Assembly (NCBI GenBank): GCA_049306275.1
Contig: JBAQQB010000044.1
Coordinates: 62,001-126,000 of the forward strand
Direction of reading: 5' to 3'
DNA from: JADJTT01 sp049306275
Lineage (GTDB): Bacteria; Bacteroidota; Bacteroidia; Chitinophagales; Saprospiraceae
Length of the DNA: 64,000 nucleotides
Position 1 is the first letter of the stretch; every line of letters begins with the position of its first letter. Below, piece after piece: positions 18,201 to 26,839 of the stretch. Under the pieces are notes generated by a model. The model was given only the letters and a program-made list of their open reading frames with translations, had not been told where the DNA came from and did not search any database. A program made the position numbers and the translations under genes.

Positions 18201-18865
18201 GGTCGGGCCTGATGACCGATGGCCGCGCCTATGCGCCTTATACCTACAACGTCGAGCGCCTCGTGCCCTGGCGCACCCTTACCGGCCGCCAGCATTTTTA
18301 CCTCGACCACGAGTTGTATCTCGCCTACGGCGAAAACCTTCCGACCTACAAACCTTCGCCCAAGCCGGAAGCCTACGGCGACCTGCGCGATACGCTCAAA
18401 AGCGGCGAAGCCAAGATACTCAACTGCCTGACCCCGCACGGCAAGTGGCATATCCACTCCACCTACATGGAGAACCTGCGGATGCTCACGCTGTCGAGAG
18501 GCTGCGAGCCCTGCTGGATCAACGAAAAAGACGCGGAAGAACTCGGGATCAAGGATAACGACTGGGTCGAGGTGTACAACGATCACGGCGTATACTGTAC
18601 GCGTGCCGTCGTCAGCGCCCGTATACCACGCGGCGTCTGCATCGTCTACCATGTGCCGGAGCGAACGGTCGGCATTCCCAAATCCCAGGTCAGGGGCAAC
18701 AAACGGGCGGGGGGCCACAACAGCTTTACCCGTATCCACCTCAAGCCCAATTACCTGGCGGGGGGCTATGGCCAGTTCTCCTACCACTTCAACTACTGGG
18801 GGCCGATCGCTCCCAACCGAGATACTCATGTGATTGTCAAAAAAATGGAGAAACTGGTTTGGTAA
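15248..18865 (+). CDS. narG: Respiratory nitrate reductase alpha subunit
   Basis: 1205 aa, close to the usual ~1200-1250. The N-terminus WEEFYRNRFQHDRIVRSTHG then NCTGGCSWQIHV carries the HxxxCxxxC ligands of the FS0 cluster, completed by PRGCQRG. The molybdenum Asp lies in FYDWYCDLP. Further matches to NarG are GEQTDVCESADWYN, VGAGINHWYH, GCVGKNGGGMNHYVGQEKL and the C-terminal ERTVGIP. There is no cleavable twin-arginine leader, which fits the cytoplasm-facing NarG type. It reduces nitrate to nitrite using a bis-MGD cofactor. The stop is followed 8 bp later by an unexpected gene instead of narH. Confidence 0.97.
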   Translation: MSWIKDIISPQTRHWEEFYRNRFQHDRIVRSTHGVNCTGGCSWQIHVKDGIVVWETQQLDYPLLEGSLPPYEPRGCQRGISYSWYLYSPLRIKYPLVRGALIDAFQAEKIKAGGDPYLAWENLQNNEEARKNYQKARGKGGFRRTSWDVVLELIAAANIYTAKKYGPDRVIGFSPIPAMSMMSYAAGGRFLQLFGGVNLSFYDWYCDLPTAFPEIWGEQTDVCESADWYNAKMIADMGACLNMTRTPDCHFFAESRHNGTKAVVFAPDFSQVCKYADQWVPLHAGSDGAFWMAVTHIILKEWHHEKQTPSFLHYVKQYTDSPFLVRLDKEGDSWKPGKLVRANELKSYKDIENGDWKFLNIDEDTGKFVIPKGSSGFRWDKDGGKWNLKLEDGESDRGYNPVLTFLGKSDEVFQVEFTEFGLGMHRQRGVPVKYIETSDGKIPVTTVYDLVMAQYGVDRGLPGDFPQDYADKDAAYTPAWQEIFTGVDSKTVIQFAKEWANTAEVTGGKCMVIVGAGINHWYHANLMYRSAIMALMLTGCVGKNGGGMNHYVGQEKLAPQDSWGTIAFGKDWVGATRLQQAPLWHYINTCQYRYDGQFSKYNTVPDNKWTRQHTADTIYQSVRMGWMPFFPQFNQNTLELGKEAKAKGAANNEEIQQYVLEKLKSRELKYSVSDPEAPENHPRVWFIWRGNAIMGSMKGHEYALKHYLGTHSNAIAEDSKDHPEELKWQDIAPVGKMDLIVDLNFRMDSSALYSDIVLPAASWYEKADLNSTDLHSFIHPLGQAIPPVWESKTDWDIFKHIAQATSEMAKKNFAEPQTDIVTSALSHDTAGEIAQSVVKDWYKGECEPIPGKTTHKIAVEVRDYTKLYDKFITLGDNIRKKGLEAHGNTYMCEDAFDEMLNSNHFPVERENGTVRPSIKEDEWAANAVLHLSTLTNGVLNVRAYENAEKKTGMPLADLGNGSRDVRIRYADLLSQPRRYNTSPLWSGLMTDGRAYAPYTYNVERLVPWRTLTGRQHFYLDHELYLAYGENLPTYKPSPKPEAYGDLRDTLKSGEAKILNCLTPHGKWHIHSTYMENLRMLTLSRGCEPCWINEKDAEELGIKDNDWVEVYNDHGVYCTRAVVSARIPRGVCIVYHVPERTVGIPKSQVRGNKRAGGHNSFTRIHLKPNYLAGGYGQFSYHFNYWGPIAPNRDTHVIVKKMEKLVW

Positions 18866-18873
18866 ACATCGAA

Positions 18874-20709
18874 ATGAAGATACACCGCGCTCACAGCTTT
18901 CATATTCCGGTAATGGGGGTGGGATTCACCATCGACACCCCCCTGAAAACCGCTGCCTATGGTATTTCGTCGGTCATCTCGATCGGTGACGACGGGCTGA
19001 TGGAAAAACTCAGGGCTTTCTATTGCCATAAATTCGGGATTCCCTATCAGCCCATTCCTGTCTCCCAATACGATTCAAAGGCAAAGCGGACGACAGCCTA
19101 TCTCAACCTCATCGGGCACATCGCCAGCATGCGGTTTGAGGAACTGAAACAGTCAGGCATGGAGGAGGGAAGCCCATTGAAGAAATACCTGGAAATGATG
19201 CCCGATTATTCCACCCTGAAAACGGGATACCTGAAACGGCTGGCGGCCGAAGGGGAAGCTGAAGCCGTTCGCTGGCTCCGGGAGAACCTGGTCATGGGAG
19301 AAATCGACGTCAACGTCATGACCAAGGTTGACAGGGTGAATTACCTCAAGCACAAGCCGCTTCCCTCCCAGTTCAACGACGGGCATGCCTCCCTTCGCGG
19401 ATTCGCGGAAAGCGAACTGAATTCCTCCCTGATACTCTCTTCCGGAATGAACCCCCGGCTCTACAGTTATCTCGAACAATTTCCGGATTTCTATCCCGAC
19501 GCCTCCGGCGCCTTCCGCAAAAAAATCATCCTGAAGGTGAGCGACTACCGGTCGGCCCTTATCCAGGGGAAATTTCTGGCTAAAAAAGGCTTGTGGATTT
19601 CCGAATTCCGGATTGAATCAGGCCTGAATTGCGGCGGTCACGCATTCCCTGCCGACGGCCTGCTGCTGGGTCCGGTGTTGGAAGAGTTCGCCAGCCGGAA
19701 GGAGGAATTGGCGCAAAGTCTTTTCGAGCTCTTCTCGGAAGGACTCGCTTCGAAAGAGCTGCCATCACCCTCCCTTCCTCCTCCTATCCGCATCACGGTG
19801 CAAGGAGGGGTTGGAACCGCAGCAGAGCACCTTTTTTTACTCGACCACTACAGCGTCGATTCCGTAGGATGGGGAACCCCCTTCCTGCTCGTCCCGGAGG
19901 TGGTCAATGTCGACGCCGATACCCTGGACCTGCTCAAAAGCGCCAGAGAGGAAGATCTATATCTCAGCGATATCTCTCCCCTTGGCGTCCGGTTCAACAG
20001 TATCCGCGGCAATTCCAAGGATGTGGAGAAAGAGCGCTCCCTGGAAAAAGGGAAGGCGGGGAGCCCCTGCCCCAAGCGGTTTCTGGCCCTTAACACCGAG
20101 TATGACGAGGAGGGGCTCTGCACGGCATCCCACAAGTACCAGGCGCTAAAGATCAAGGACCTCGAAGCAAAAGATCTTTCCCCTGAAATGCACGAACGGG
20201 AGTATGCCAAAATCGTCGGCAAGGCCTGTATTTGCACCGGTTTAGGCGCTACCGCACTATTGGTCAATAACTTGCCTGCGGGCAGCCATGGAAAGGGCGT
20301 ATCGGTTTGCCCGGGGCCGAATATGGCCTATTTTTCGGAGGAGGCCACCCTCCAGGAAATGGTGGGGCATATCTATGGACGGCTCAATCTGATCAAACGG
20401 GAAGACCGGCCCAACCTCTTTATTAAGGAACTCGATCTCAATTTCCGGTACCTGAAGGAGAAGCTCGCGGAGATTTCCGCCTCCGTCACGGAGCGGGAGC
20501 TGAGGTCCCTGGAAAAGTTCCAGGAGAACCTGGCGGAAGGGATAAAATATTACAAAAACCTGTTTCAGCGTGTGAAATCCCGGCTCGATGACAAATGGGA
20601 AGCTGCTCTGATCGCTTTGGACACTTTCAGCATTGATTTGGAGCATATTCGTTTTTCATACATGCAGGAGGTTGCCGCATGCGAACGGGAACGACAATTC
20701 AAGAATTGA
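18874..20709 (+). CDS. FMN-barrel (nitronate monooxygenase/GltB)-like protein inserted between narG and narH
   Basis: 611 aa from ATG 18874 (an in-frame TTG at 18859 would overlap narG). Not a known Nar subunit. Features recall FMN-dependent TIM barrels of the nitronate monooxygenase/FabK/GltB group: start IPVMGVGFTIDTPLKTAAYGI, ESGLNCGGHAF near residue 250, and VQGGVGTAAEHLFLLDHYSV then SVGWGTPFLLVPE near 310-341, like the phosphate-binding end of such barrels. The last third has Cys at about 399, 416, 452 and 454, possibly metal- or Fe-S-binding, then a helical region. Its tight position in the operon suggests a role in nitrate reductase maturation or nitrogen-oxide chemistry. Fold is inferred by eye. 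Confidence 0.8.
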   Translation: MKIHRAHSFHIPVMGVGFTIDTPLKTAAYGISSVISIGDDGLMEKLRAFYCHKFGIPYQPIPVSQYDSKAKRTTAYLNLIGHIASMRFEELKQSGMEEGSPLKKYLEMMPDYSTLKTGYLKRLAAEGEAEAVRWLRENLVMGEIDVNVMTKVDRVNYLKHKPLPSQFNDGHASLRGFAESELNSSLILSSGMNPRLYSYLEQFPDFYPDASGAFRKKIILKVSDYRSALIQGKFLAKKGLWISEFRIESGLNCGGHAFPADGLLLGPVLEEFASRKEELAQSLFELFSEGLASKELPSPSLPPPIRITVQGGVGTAAEHLFLLDHYSVDSVGWGTPFLLVPEVVNVDADTLDLLKSAREEDLYLSDISPLGVRFNSIRGNSKDVEKERSLEKGKAGSPCPKRFLALNTEYDEEGLCTASHKYQALKIKDLEAKDLSPEMHEREYAKIVGKACICTGLGATALLVNNLPAGSHGKGVSVCPGPNMAYFSEEATLQEMVGHIYGRLNLIKREDRPNLFIKELDLNFRYLKEKLAEISASVTERELRSLEKFQENLAEGIKYYKNLFQRVKSRLDDKWEAALIALDTFSIDLEHIRFSYMQEVAACERERQFKN

Positions 20710-20739
20710 GGCTTTTCTAATCATTCAAAAAAATACATC

Positions 20740-22287
20740 ATGGACGTACGCGCGCAAATTTCGATGGTATTTCACCTCGACAAATGCATTGGCTGCCATA
20801 CCTGCTCCATCGCCTGTAAGAATATCTGGACCGACCGGAAAGGCGCCGAATACATGTGGTGGAACAACGTTGAAACCAAGCCCGGTACCGGATACCCCAC
20901 CAAATGGGAAAATCAGGATATTTATAAAGGTGGATGGGAAAGGCGCGACGGCAGCATCCACCTCAAGGGCGCGGGCAAGAAGAAGGGATTGCTCAATATT
21001 TTCCACAACCCCAACCTGCCCGTCATCGACGACTATTACGAACCTTTCACCTATAAATATCTCGATCTGATCGAGTCGCCGGCCTCCGACGACCAGCCTA
21101 CCGCGCGGCCTGTCTCCCTGATCACGGGCAAACCCATCGACATCAAGATGGGGCCCAACTGGGACGACGATCTCAGCGGCACGCCCGATTATGCGCGGCA
21201 GGACCCCAACATGGAAGGGCTTTCGGCGGCGGAGCAGGAGGCCATGTTCCAACTGGAGCGCATGGCGTTTTTCTACCTTCCCCGCATATGCAACCATTGC
21301 CTCAACCCCGCCTGCGTGGCTTCCTGTCCCTCCGGCGCTATTTACAAGCGGGGCGAAGACGGCGTGGTGTTGATCAATCAGGAGGTATGCCGCGCCTGGC
21401 GCATGTGCGTCACCGCCTGCCCCTACAAGAAATCTTATTACAACTGGCATGCGGGCAAGTCGGAGAAATGCATTCTTTGCTATCCGCGCATCGAAGCGGG
21501 TTACGCGCCCGCCTGCATGCACTCCTGCGTGGGCCGCATCCGCTACCTGGGCGTAGTGCTGTACGACGCCGATCGCATCGAATCGGCTGCCTCCGCGCCC
21601 AACGACCGCCTGATCGACAGCCAGCTCGACATGCTGCTCGACCCCTTCGACCCCAGGGTCATACAGGCCGCCAAGGAAAACGGGGTGGCGGACTCAACGA
21701 TCAAGGCAGCTCAGTACTCGCCCACGTATAAGTTCGTCAAGGAATGGGGCCTGGCATTGCCGCTGCACCCCGAATTCCGCACCCTGCCCATGCTGTTCTA
21801 CGTGCCGCCGATGCTGCCCGTCATGGCAACCCTCAGCAGCCAGAATACTTCCCAGGGTGAAAAAATGGATCCCATCGCCAAGTTCTGGAACGACACCTGG
21901 CTGTACGATACGAGCACCGAAGAGCTCTGGGGCACGATCGATCAGGCGCGTTTCCCGCTCCGCTACATGGCCAATTTGTTCTCCGGCGGCGACGAGGAGA
22001 AGGTGAAAGCCGTGCTAAAGAAGCTGATGGCCGTGCGCATCCACCGCCGCGGTGTTACCGTGGGCGATATCGCCCCGGAAAAAGTGGAACGGACCCTTTC
22101 GGAAGCCGGCCTCGACGCCCAAACCGCAGACGAGATTTACAAGCTCACTTCCCTGGCCAAATTCGACGAACGCTTCGTCATCCCGCCCGCGCACCGCGAA
22201 CAGGCCATCGAGATGCTGGAGTTTACAGGCGATACCAAGGGAAGCACGGGCTTCGGGTTCCGGCTCAAAGGCGAACGCGGGCTTTAA
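20740..22287 (+). CDS. narH: Respiratory nitrate reductase beta subunit
   Basis: 515 aa. Four Fe-S cluster motifs carry electrons from NarI to NarG: CIGCHTCSIACKN at the N-terminus, CNHCLNPACVASCPSGAIY, then CRAWRMCVTACPYKK, where Trp replaces a Cys as in the [3Fe-4S] site of NarH, and CILCYPRIEAG with ACMHSC. VFHLDKCIGCHTC and WWNNVETKPGTGYPTKWE are family hallmarks. The protein lies in the cytoplasm, bound to NarG and the membrane subunit NarI. Start at ATG 20740, 30 bp after the barrel-like gene. Confidence 0.97.
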   Translation: MDVRAQISMVFHLDKCIGCHTCSIACKNIWTDRKGAEYMWWNNVETKPGTGYPTKWENQDIYKGGWERRDGSIHLKGAGKKKGLLNIFHNPNLPVIDDYYEPFTYKYLDLIESPASDDQPTARPVSLITGKPIDIKMGPNWDDDLSGTPDYARQDPNMEGLSAAEQEAMFQLERMAFFYLPRICNHCLNPACVASCPSGAIYKRGEDGVVLINQEVCRAWRMCVTACPYKKSYYNWHAGKSEKCILCYPRIEAGYAPACMHSCVGRIRYLGVVLYDADRIESAASAPNDRLIDSQLDMLLDPFDPRVIQAAKENGVADSTIKAAQYSPTYKFVKEWGLALPLHPEFRTLPMLFYVPPMLPVMATLSSQNTSQGEKMDPIAKFWNDTWLYDTSTEELWGTIDQARFPLRYMANLFSGGDEEKVKAVLKKLMAVRIHRRGVTVGDIAPEKVERTLSEAGLDAQTADEIYKLTSLAKFDERFVIPPAHREQAIEMLEFTGDTKGSTGFGFRLKGERGL

Positions 22288-22305
22288 ACGCAAAAATGAC
22301 AAGAG

Positions 22306-22968
22306 ATGAACCAGAATATGACGGTATACGAAACATTAGCTGAATTGTTCGATTATCCGGGCGGGGACTATGGCCTCAAGGCGCTTGCTGCGCAGGAGTG
22401 CCTGACGGCGGGGGGTCCGCAGGCAGCCGCTGTCCTTAGCCCGTTTTCAACTTATATGGCGTCGGCCCCTCTGGAGGTGCAGCAGGAATTGTTCCTGCGC
22501 TCCTTCGATGTGCAGGCCGTTACGACGCTGGATTTGGGTTACGTGCTCTTTGGCGACGACTACAAGCGCGGCGAGTTGCTGGTCAACCTGAACCGCGAGC
22601 ACCGAGATGCCGGTAACGATTGCGGCGTCGAGCTCTCCGACCACCTGCCCAACGTTTTGCGCCTGATGCCGAAGCTCAAAGACCCCGAGCTGCTGGAAGA
22701 ACTGGCCCAACGCATCATCGGGCCCGCCCTGCGGCGCATGATCCGGGGCTTCGACCCGGAACAGGTCGAACTCAAGGACAAGTTCTACCAAAGGGAATAC
22801 AAAACGCTGATCGAGCGGCCGGAAAGCCATTACACCATTTTTCAGAAACTGCTGCAGGCGCTCTACTGCGTCCTGGAAACCGATTTTGCGCTCGAAGAGC
22901 GGGAGCCGGTGGAACAAACCTCCGACTTCCTCAGAAACCTCAATACCGAGACATTGCTGGAAGATTAA
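22306..22968 (+). CDS. narJ: Nitrate reductase assembly chaperone
   Basis: 220 aa, the usual NarJ size. The mainly helical sequence keeps the TorD/NarJ pattern: YETLAELFDYPGGDY at the start, DLGYVLFGDDYKRGELLVNL, and ELSDHLPNVLRLMP in the middle. NarJ binds apo-NarG and assists Mo-cofactor insertion before membrane attachment. It lies between narH and narI, as in classical nar operons. Confidence 0.93.
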   Translation: MNQNMTVYETLAELFDYPGGDYGLKALAAQECLTAGGPQAAAVLSPFSTYMASAPLEVQQELFLRSFDVQAVTTLDLGYVLFGDDYKRGELLVNLNREHRDAGNDCGVELSDHLPNVLRLMPKLKDPELLEELAQRIIGPALRRMIRGFDPEQVELKDKFYQREYKTLIERPESHYTIFQKLLQALYCVLETDFALEEREPVEQTSDFLRNLNTETLLED

Positions 22969-22996
22969 TTTGAATGAACCATCAAACCTTTTTGGA

Positions 22997-23737
22997 ATGG
23001 AAAGTTTCTTCAACGCCCTCAACAATTTTTTCCTGATCGGGCTGCCTTACATCGCGCTGGCTGTTTTCCTCATCGGGTCAATCCTGCGCTACACCTCGAC
23101 CAAATTCAAGGTGTCTTCCCTGTCTTCCCAATTTTTAGAAGGCAGGCAATTGTTCTGGGGTTCCGTTCCCTTTCACATGGGCATGTTGTTTTTGGTTTTC
23201 GGGCACCTGACCGCCTTTTTGATTCCCAGGGGCGTATTGGCCTGGAACAGCCACCCCGTGCGCCTGATCGTGCTGGAAGTAACTGCTTTTATATTCGGCA
23301 TTGCCGTGCTCATAGGCCTGGTAAACCTGGTCTACCGGCGCATCAGCAGCCCCCGCATCTCGACGGTCACCTCGCGGATGGATTACGTCATTCTGAGCCT
23401 TCTGCTCCTGCAGGTCGTAACCGGCTTGTGGGTAGCTTATAACTTCCGCTGGGGGTCTTCCTGGTTTTCCTCGGTGCTCACGCCCTACCTGTGGTCTATT
23501 TTCCGTTTTCAGCCCGATGCGGCCGCCGTCAGCGCGCTGCCCTGGGTGATCAAACTGCACATCGTCGGCGCTTACCTCGTCGTGTTGTTCATTCCTTTTA
23601 CCAGGCTCATGCACTTCCTGGTCGTGCCGCTCGATTACCTGTGGAGGCCCTATCAGCAGGTGATGTGGAACTGGCCGCGCAAAGAGGTGCGCAAATCGTG
23701 GACGCCCTGGTCGATACACAGGCCAAAAAATAATTAA
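22997..23737 (+). CDS. narI: Respiratory nitrate reductase gamma subunit (cytochrome b)
   Basis: 246 aa from ATG 22997; a longer frame from 22886 overlaps narJ and is not used. Five transmembrane helices. Haem-binding His are in FHMGMLFLVFGHLTAFLIP and in VIKLHIVGAYLVVLFIPFTRLMHFL, the expected two pairs of the NarI b haems. It oxidises quinol at the membrane and passes electrons to NarH. The C-terminus RPYQQVMWNWP is typical of NarI. Confidence 0.95.
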   Translation: MESFFNALNNFFLIGLPYIALAVFLIGSILRYTSTKFKVSSLSSQFLEGRQLFWGSVPFHMGMLFLVFGHLTAFLIPRGVLAWNSHPVRLIVLEVTAFIFGIAVLIGLVNLVYRRISSPRISTVTSRMDYVILSLLLLQVVTGLWVAYNFRWGSSWFSSVLTPYLWSIFRFQPDAAAVSALPWVIKLHIVGAYLVVLFIPFTRLMHFLVVPLDYLWRPYQQVMWNWPRKEVRKSWTPWSIHRPKNN

Positions 23738-23742
23738 GCGCC

Positions 23743-24204
23743 ATGGACGTGCTGTTTTTGACGGCGGTTACGGACCTGGAGCTCATGGCAGGACAGGTTG
23801 TCAAGGGGGTACTCGTATTGTTGTTGCTGTCCGGCGCGGTGTTCAACCTCCTGAAAGCCGCTTCCCGGCGGACCGGCCTGGGCAAGAGGGTGGTCCGTAG
23901 CGTGATGGCCCTGTTACTCTTCCTGCCCATATTTTTTCTCGTCAAATGGATCTTTATCGAAGACCAGTTGCTTCGCGAGCCGGTTTACACGACAGGCACG
24001 ACGCTCGGGCCGTGTTCTGCCGCGGGACGGGGCAAAGGCCTCGAATTCGAGTATCAGGTAAACGGCGTGACGTACCGCAATTGCAACACCTACCACCCCA
24101 TACCGCTGCAGGATATCGCGGCGACGGGGGGGCGCTACCGGGTGAGGTACACTGCCCGTTTTCCCGGTTCCGGAAGGATCAACTTCAACGAAAAACAGGA
24201 ATGA
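23743..24204 (+). CDS. Small two-helix membrane protein (DUF3592-like)
   Basis: 153 aa. Two hydrophobic helices (~18-36 and ~52-70) are followed by a soluble domain with YQVNGVTYRNCNTYHPIPL and RYRVRYTARFPGSGRINF, which resembles the beta-strand pattern of DUF3592. Function unknown. The gene sits 5 bp after narI and abuts narK (stop at 24204, ATG at 24205), so it is translationally coupled with the nitrate genes. Confidence 0.75.
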   Translation: MDVLFLTAVTDLELMAGQVVKGVLVLLLLSGAVFNLLKAASRRTGLGKRVVRSVMALLLFLPIFFLVKWIFIEDQLLREPVYTTGTTLGPCSAAGRGKGLEFEYQVNGVTYRNCNTYHPIPLQDIAATGGRYRVRYTARFPGSGRINFNEKQE

Positions 24205-25698
24205 ATGCAGGACAAGGCTACCTTTCAGTCGCACAAGGTTTTGTTTTTCAATACGCTCGCGTTCACGTTATGCTTTGCGGCATGGATGATCAACGGCGTG
24301 TTGGTGACGTTTCTGGTGAATACCGGCGTATTTGACTGGAGTTCTATTCAGATTGGCTGGCTGCTGGGCGTCCCGGTGCTGGTAGGCGCTTTGCTTCGCT
24401 TGCCCGTGGGGTTGCTCACGGACAGGTTTGGCGGCAAACCGGTGATGATATTTATTTTGCTCTCTTCCGCTTTGCCCCTGTACCTGTTGTCACAGGCGAA
24501 CTCTTATTCTTCTTTTTTACTGCTGAGTTTCTGGTTTGGCCTGGCGGGCAGTTCTTTTGCCGCAGGGGTCGCCAATACCTCGCTTTGGTACCCTAAATCG
24601 CTTCAGGGAACGGCCATGGGCATTTTTGGCGCGGGAAACGCCGGCGCCGCCCTGACCTCGATGCTGGCTCCCAGCATACTTCAGCGCCTCACCATGCAGG
24701 GGACGAATCTGGAAGGATGGCGCAGCCTGCCCCAGTTGTATGCCGGGGTGCTCGTGGCGATGGCGGTATTGTATTTTTTCGGAACGAAAAATAAAAGGCC
24801 CGAAGGGGGTAAGACCCTGACCGAGCGATTGAAGCCTTTAAAAGAGGTGAGGGTATGGCGGTTCGGATTGTATTATTTTTTCGTCTTCGGCGGGTTTGTC
24901 GCCCTGGCGCAGTGGCTGATTCCCTATTACGTAAATGTCTACTCCATGTCCATCGTTTCGGCTGGTTTCATGGCTACCATTTTCAGCCTTCCTGCCGGCG
25001 TGATCCGGGCGGTGGGCGGTTGGCTGGCCGACAGAGTGGGCGCCCGGATGGTGTTGCTTTGGGTTTTCGGAGTCAGCATCGTTTGCCTGTTTTTTCTCTT
25101 CGTTCCCAGAATGGAGATTCAGGCTCCGGGGCAGGGGGTGATGGCCGCCAGACCCGGCAAGGTGACCTCCGTAATGCCGGAGGAGATCAGGGTGGGAGAG
25201 GACGCCTATCCGCTGCTGAGCGCAAGTGGCGATTCTTCTCATGTCAGCATCCGCTTTGGAATCCATCAGGATCAGGAGCAATTTCTTTTGTTACCGACGG
25301 CGTCATTCCTTCAGGTTCCCGTGGTACAAGCCGGCGATGAGGTAGTCAAGGGGCAGTTGCTCGCCAAAGGCGTTACCAACATATATTTTCAGGCAAACCG
25401 GTTCATCTTCACCGTATTTTTATTAATCATCGGCATCATGATGGGCTTTGGTTCCGCCGCCGTTTTCAAGCATATTTCCGACTATTATCCGGCAAGCGTG
25501 GGGTCGGTAGGCGGTATCGTGGGCGTGCTGGGCGGCCTGGGGGGCTTCTTTTACCCGATTATTTTCGGATATTTATTGAAAGCTACGGGCGTATGGACCA
25601 CCTGCTGGATGTTCCTCGCCCTGATTGCCGCGATTTGTGTCGTCCTGCAGCGCCTGGCCGTAAGAGCGATTATCCGGAAGGCTCAGGAATCCACGTAA
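24205..25698 (+). CDS. narK: Nitrate/nitrite MFS transporter with an inserted barrel-sandwich-like domain
   Basis: 497 aa. NNP-family signatures are present: GRVTDRFG-like LLTDRFGGKPV, FGAGNAGAALT (~141-151) and GVLGGLGGFFYP (~440-450). The expected substrate arginines (R65 in LLRLPVGL, R268 in VIRAVGG) are visible. Between two helices, residues ~302-398 form an extra hydrophilic domain (APGQGVMAARPGKVTSVMPE and VPVVQAGDEVVKGQLLAKG) that looks like a biotinyl/lipoyl-type barrel-sandwich fold with no modifiable Lys. Most NarK proteins lack it. The protein imports nitrate or exchanges nitrite for the cytoplasmic NarG. Confidence 0.93.
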   Translation: MQDKATFQSHKVLFFNTLAFTLCFAAWMINGVLVTFLVNTGVFDWSSIQIGWLLGVPVLVGALLRLPVGLLTDRFGGKPVMIFILLSSALPLYLLSQANSYSSFLLLSFWFGLAGSSFAAGVANTSLWYPKSLQGTAMGIFGAGNAGAALTSMLAPSILQRLTMQGTNLEGWRSLPQLYAGVLVAMAVLYFFGTKNKRPEGGKTLTERLKPLKEVRVWRFGLYYFFVFGGFVALAQWLIPYYVNVYSMSIVSAGFMATIFSLPAGVIRAVGGWLADRVGARMVLLWVFGVSIVCLFFLFVPRMEIQAPGQGVMAARPGKVTSVMPEEIRVGEDAYPLLSASGDSSHVSIRFGIHQDQEQFLLLPTASFLQVPVVQAGDEVVKGQLLAKGVTNIYFQANRFIFTVFLLIIGIMMGFGSAAVFKHISDYYPASVGSVGGIVGVLGGLGGFFYPIIFGYLLKATGVWTTCWMFLALIAAICVVLQRLAVRAIIRKAQEST

Positions 25699-25746
25699 GA
25701 CCGAGGGAAAGCTGTTTTTTGAAACGCTTAACACCGCCGGACCGAT

Positions 25747-26829
25747 ATGCAATACACCTATCTTAGACATTGCGGCGCCACGGTAAAGCAGATGACCAGG
25801 GAGTTGTCGCCATCTTATTTTGCCATGGTGATGGCAACCGGGATTGTTTCCATCGCTTCCCACCTGTTGAAAATGGAGTGGGTGGCGCATGTCTTGTTTA
25901 CTTTCAACATCGTTTTTTTCCTGGTATTGTGTTGCCTGACCATCGCGAGGTTTGTCTGGTACAGGGAACAATTGGTGCGCGATCTGCTGGACCATGCGCG
26001 TGCGCCGGGGTTCTTTACGATAGTTGCCGGCGTATGCGTTGTGGGGGTGCAGTTTATCATCCTGCACGGCAACTACGAAGCGGCCGTTGTGCTGTGGGGC
26101 GCCGGCATTTTGTTCTGGATGATCATCACCTATACGATTTTTACCTCCTTCACCATCAAGGAGGAGAAACCGGTTTTGGCAGATGGGATTAACGGAGGCT
26201 GGCTGCTGGCCGTCGTATCGACCCAGGCACTGGCGGTGCTCAGCGCGAAATTGTCCATGCATTTTGACGCATACAAGCTGATCATCAATTTCTTCGCTTT
26301 TTCCATGTGGCTTTGGGGCGGCATGCAATACATCTGGATGATTTCGCTGATCTTTTACCGTTATACCTTTTTCAGGTTTTCACCCGGCGACCTGTCCCCT
26401 CCTTATTGGATCAACATGGGCGCGATGGCAATCTCGACGCTGGCCGGCGCGCTGCTCATCATCAATACCCCGCACGCTCCTTTTTTGCTGTCCACGCTGG
26501 CATTTCTCAAGGGTTTCACCGTTTTTTACTGGGCTACGGGTAGTTGGTGGATACCCATGCTCTTTATCCTGGCATTCTGGCGGCATTTGTTCAAACGCTT
26601 CCCCTTCCGCTACGATCCCTTGTATTGGGGCGCCGTCTTCCCGCTTGGCATGTATACGGCTTGCACCTTTGAAATGGCGGAGGCGATGAACCTCCATTTT
26701 CTTTTTCCTCTGCCCAGATATTTTATCTATATTGCCCTGGCTGCCTGGCTGGCAACCTTCACCGGTTTCATCCGCAGTTTGGTCCAACAATTTTATTTCA
26801 ACTATCACCTCTGCAAAGAGGCATCCTGA
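25747..26829 (+). CDS. TDT/SLAC1-family (TehA-like) membrane channel
   Basis: 360 aa with about ten transmembrane helices. The start of the conserved part, LSPSYFAMVMATGIVSIASHLL, and the late motif FPLGMYTACTFEMAEAMNL, match the tellurite-resistance/dicarboxylate transporter (TDT) family, which includes SLAC1-type anion channels. In this operon an anion role (for example nitrite or nitrate flux) is an attractive inference, not shown. ATG 25747 used; a second in-frame ATG at 25792 starts closer to the conserved domain. Confidence 0.85.
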   Translation: MQYTYLRHCGATVKQMTRELSPSYFAMVMATGIVSIASHLLKMEWVAHVLFTFNIVFFLVLCCLTIARFVWYREQLVRDLLDHARAPGFFTIVAGVCVVGVQFIILHGNYEAAVVLWGAGILFWMIITYTIFTSFTIKEEKPVLADGINGGWLLAVVSTQALAVLSAKLSMHFDAYKLIINFFAFSMWLWGGMQYIWMISLIFYRYTFFRFSPGDLSPPYWINMGAMAISTLAGALLIINTPHAPFLLSTLAFLKGFTVFYWATGSWWIPMLFILAFWRHLFKRFPFRYDPLYWGAVFPLGMYTACTFEMAEAMNLHFLFPLPRYFIYIALAAWLATFTGFIRSLVQQFYFNYHLCKEAS

Positions 26830-26839
26830 ACAGCATACC

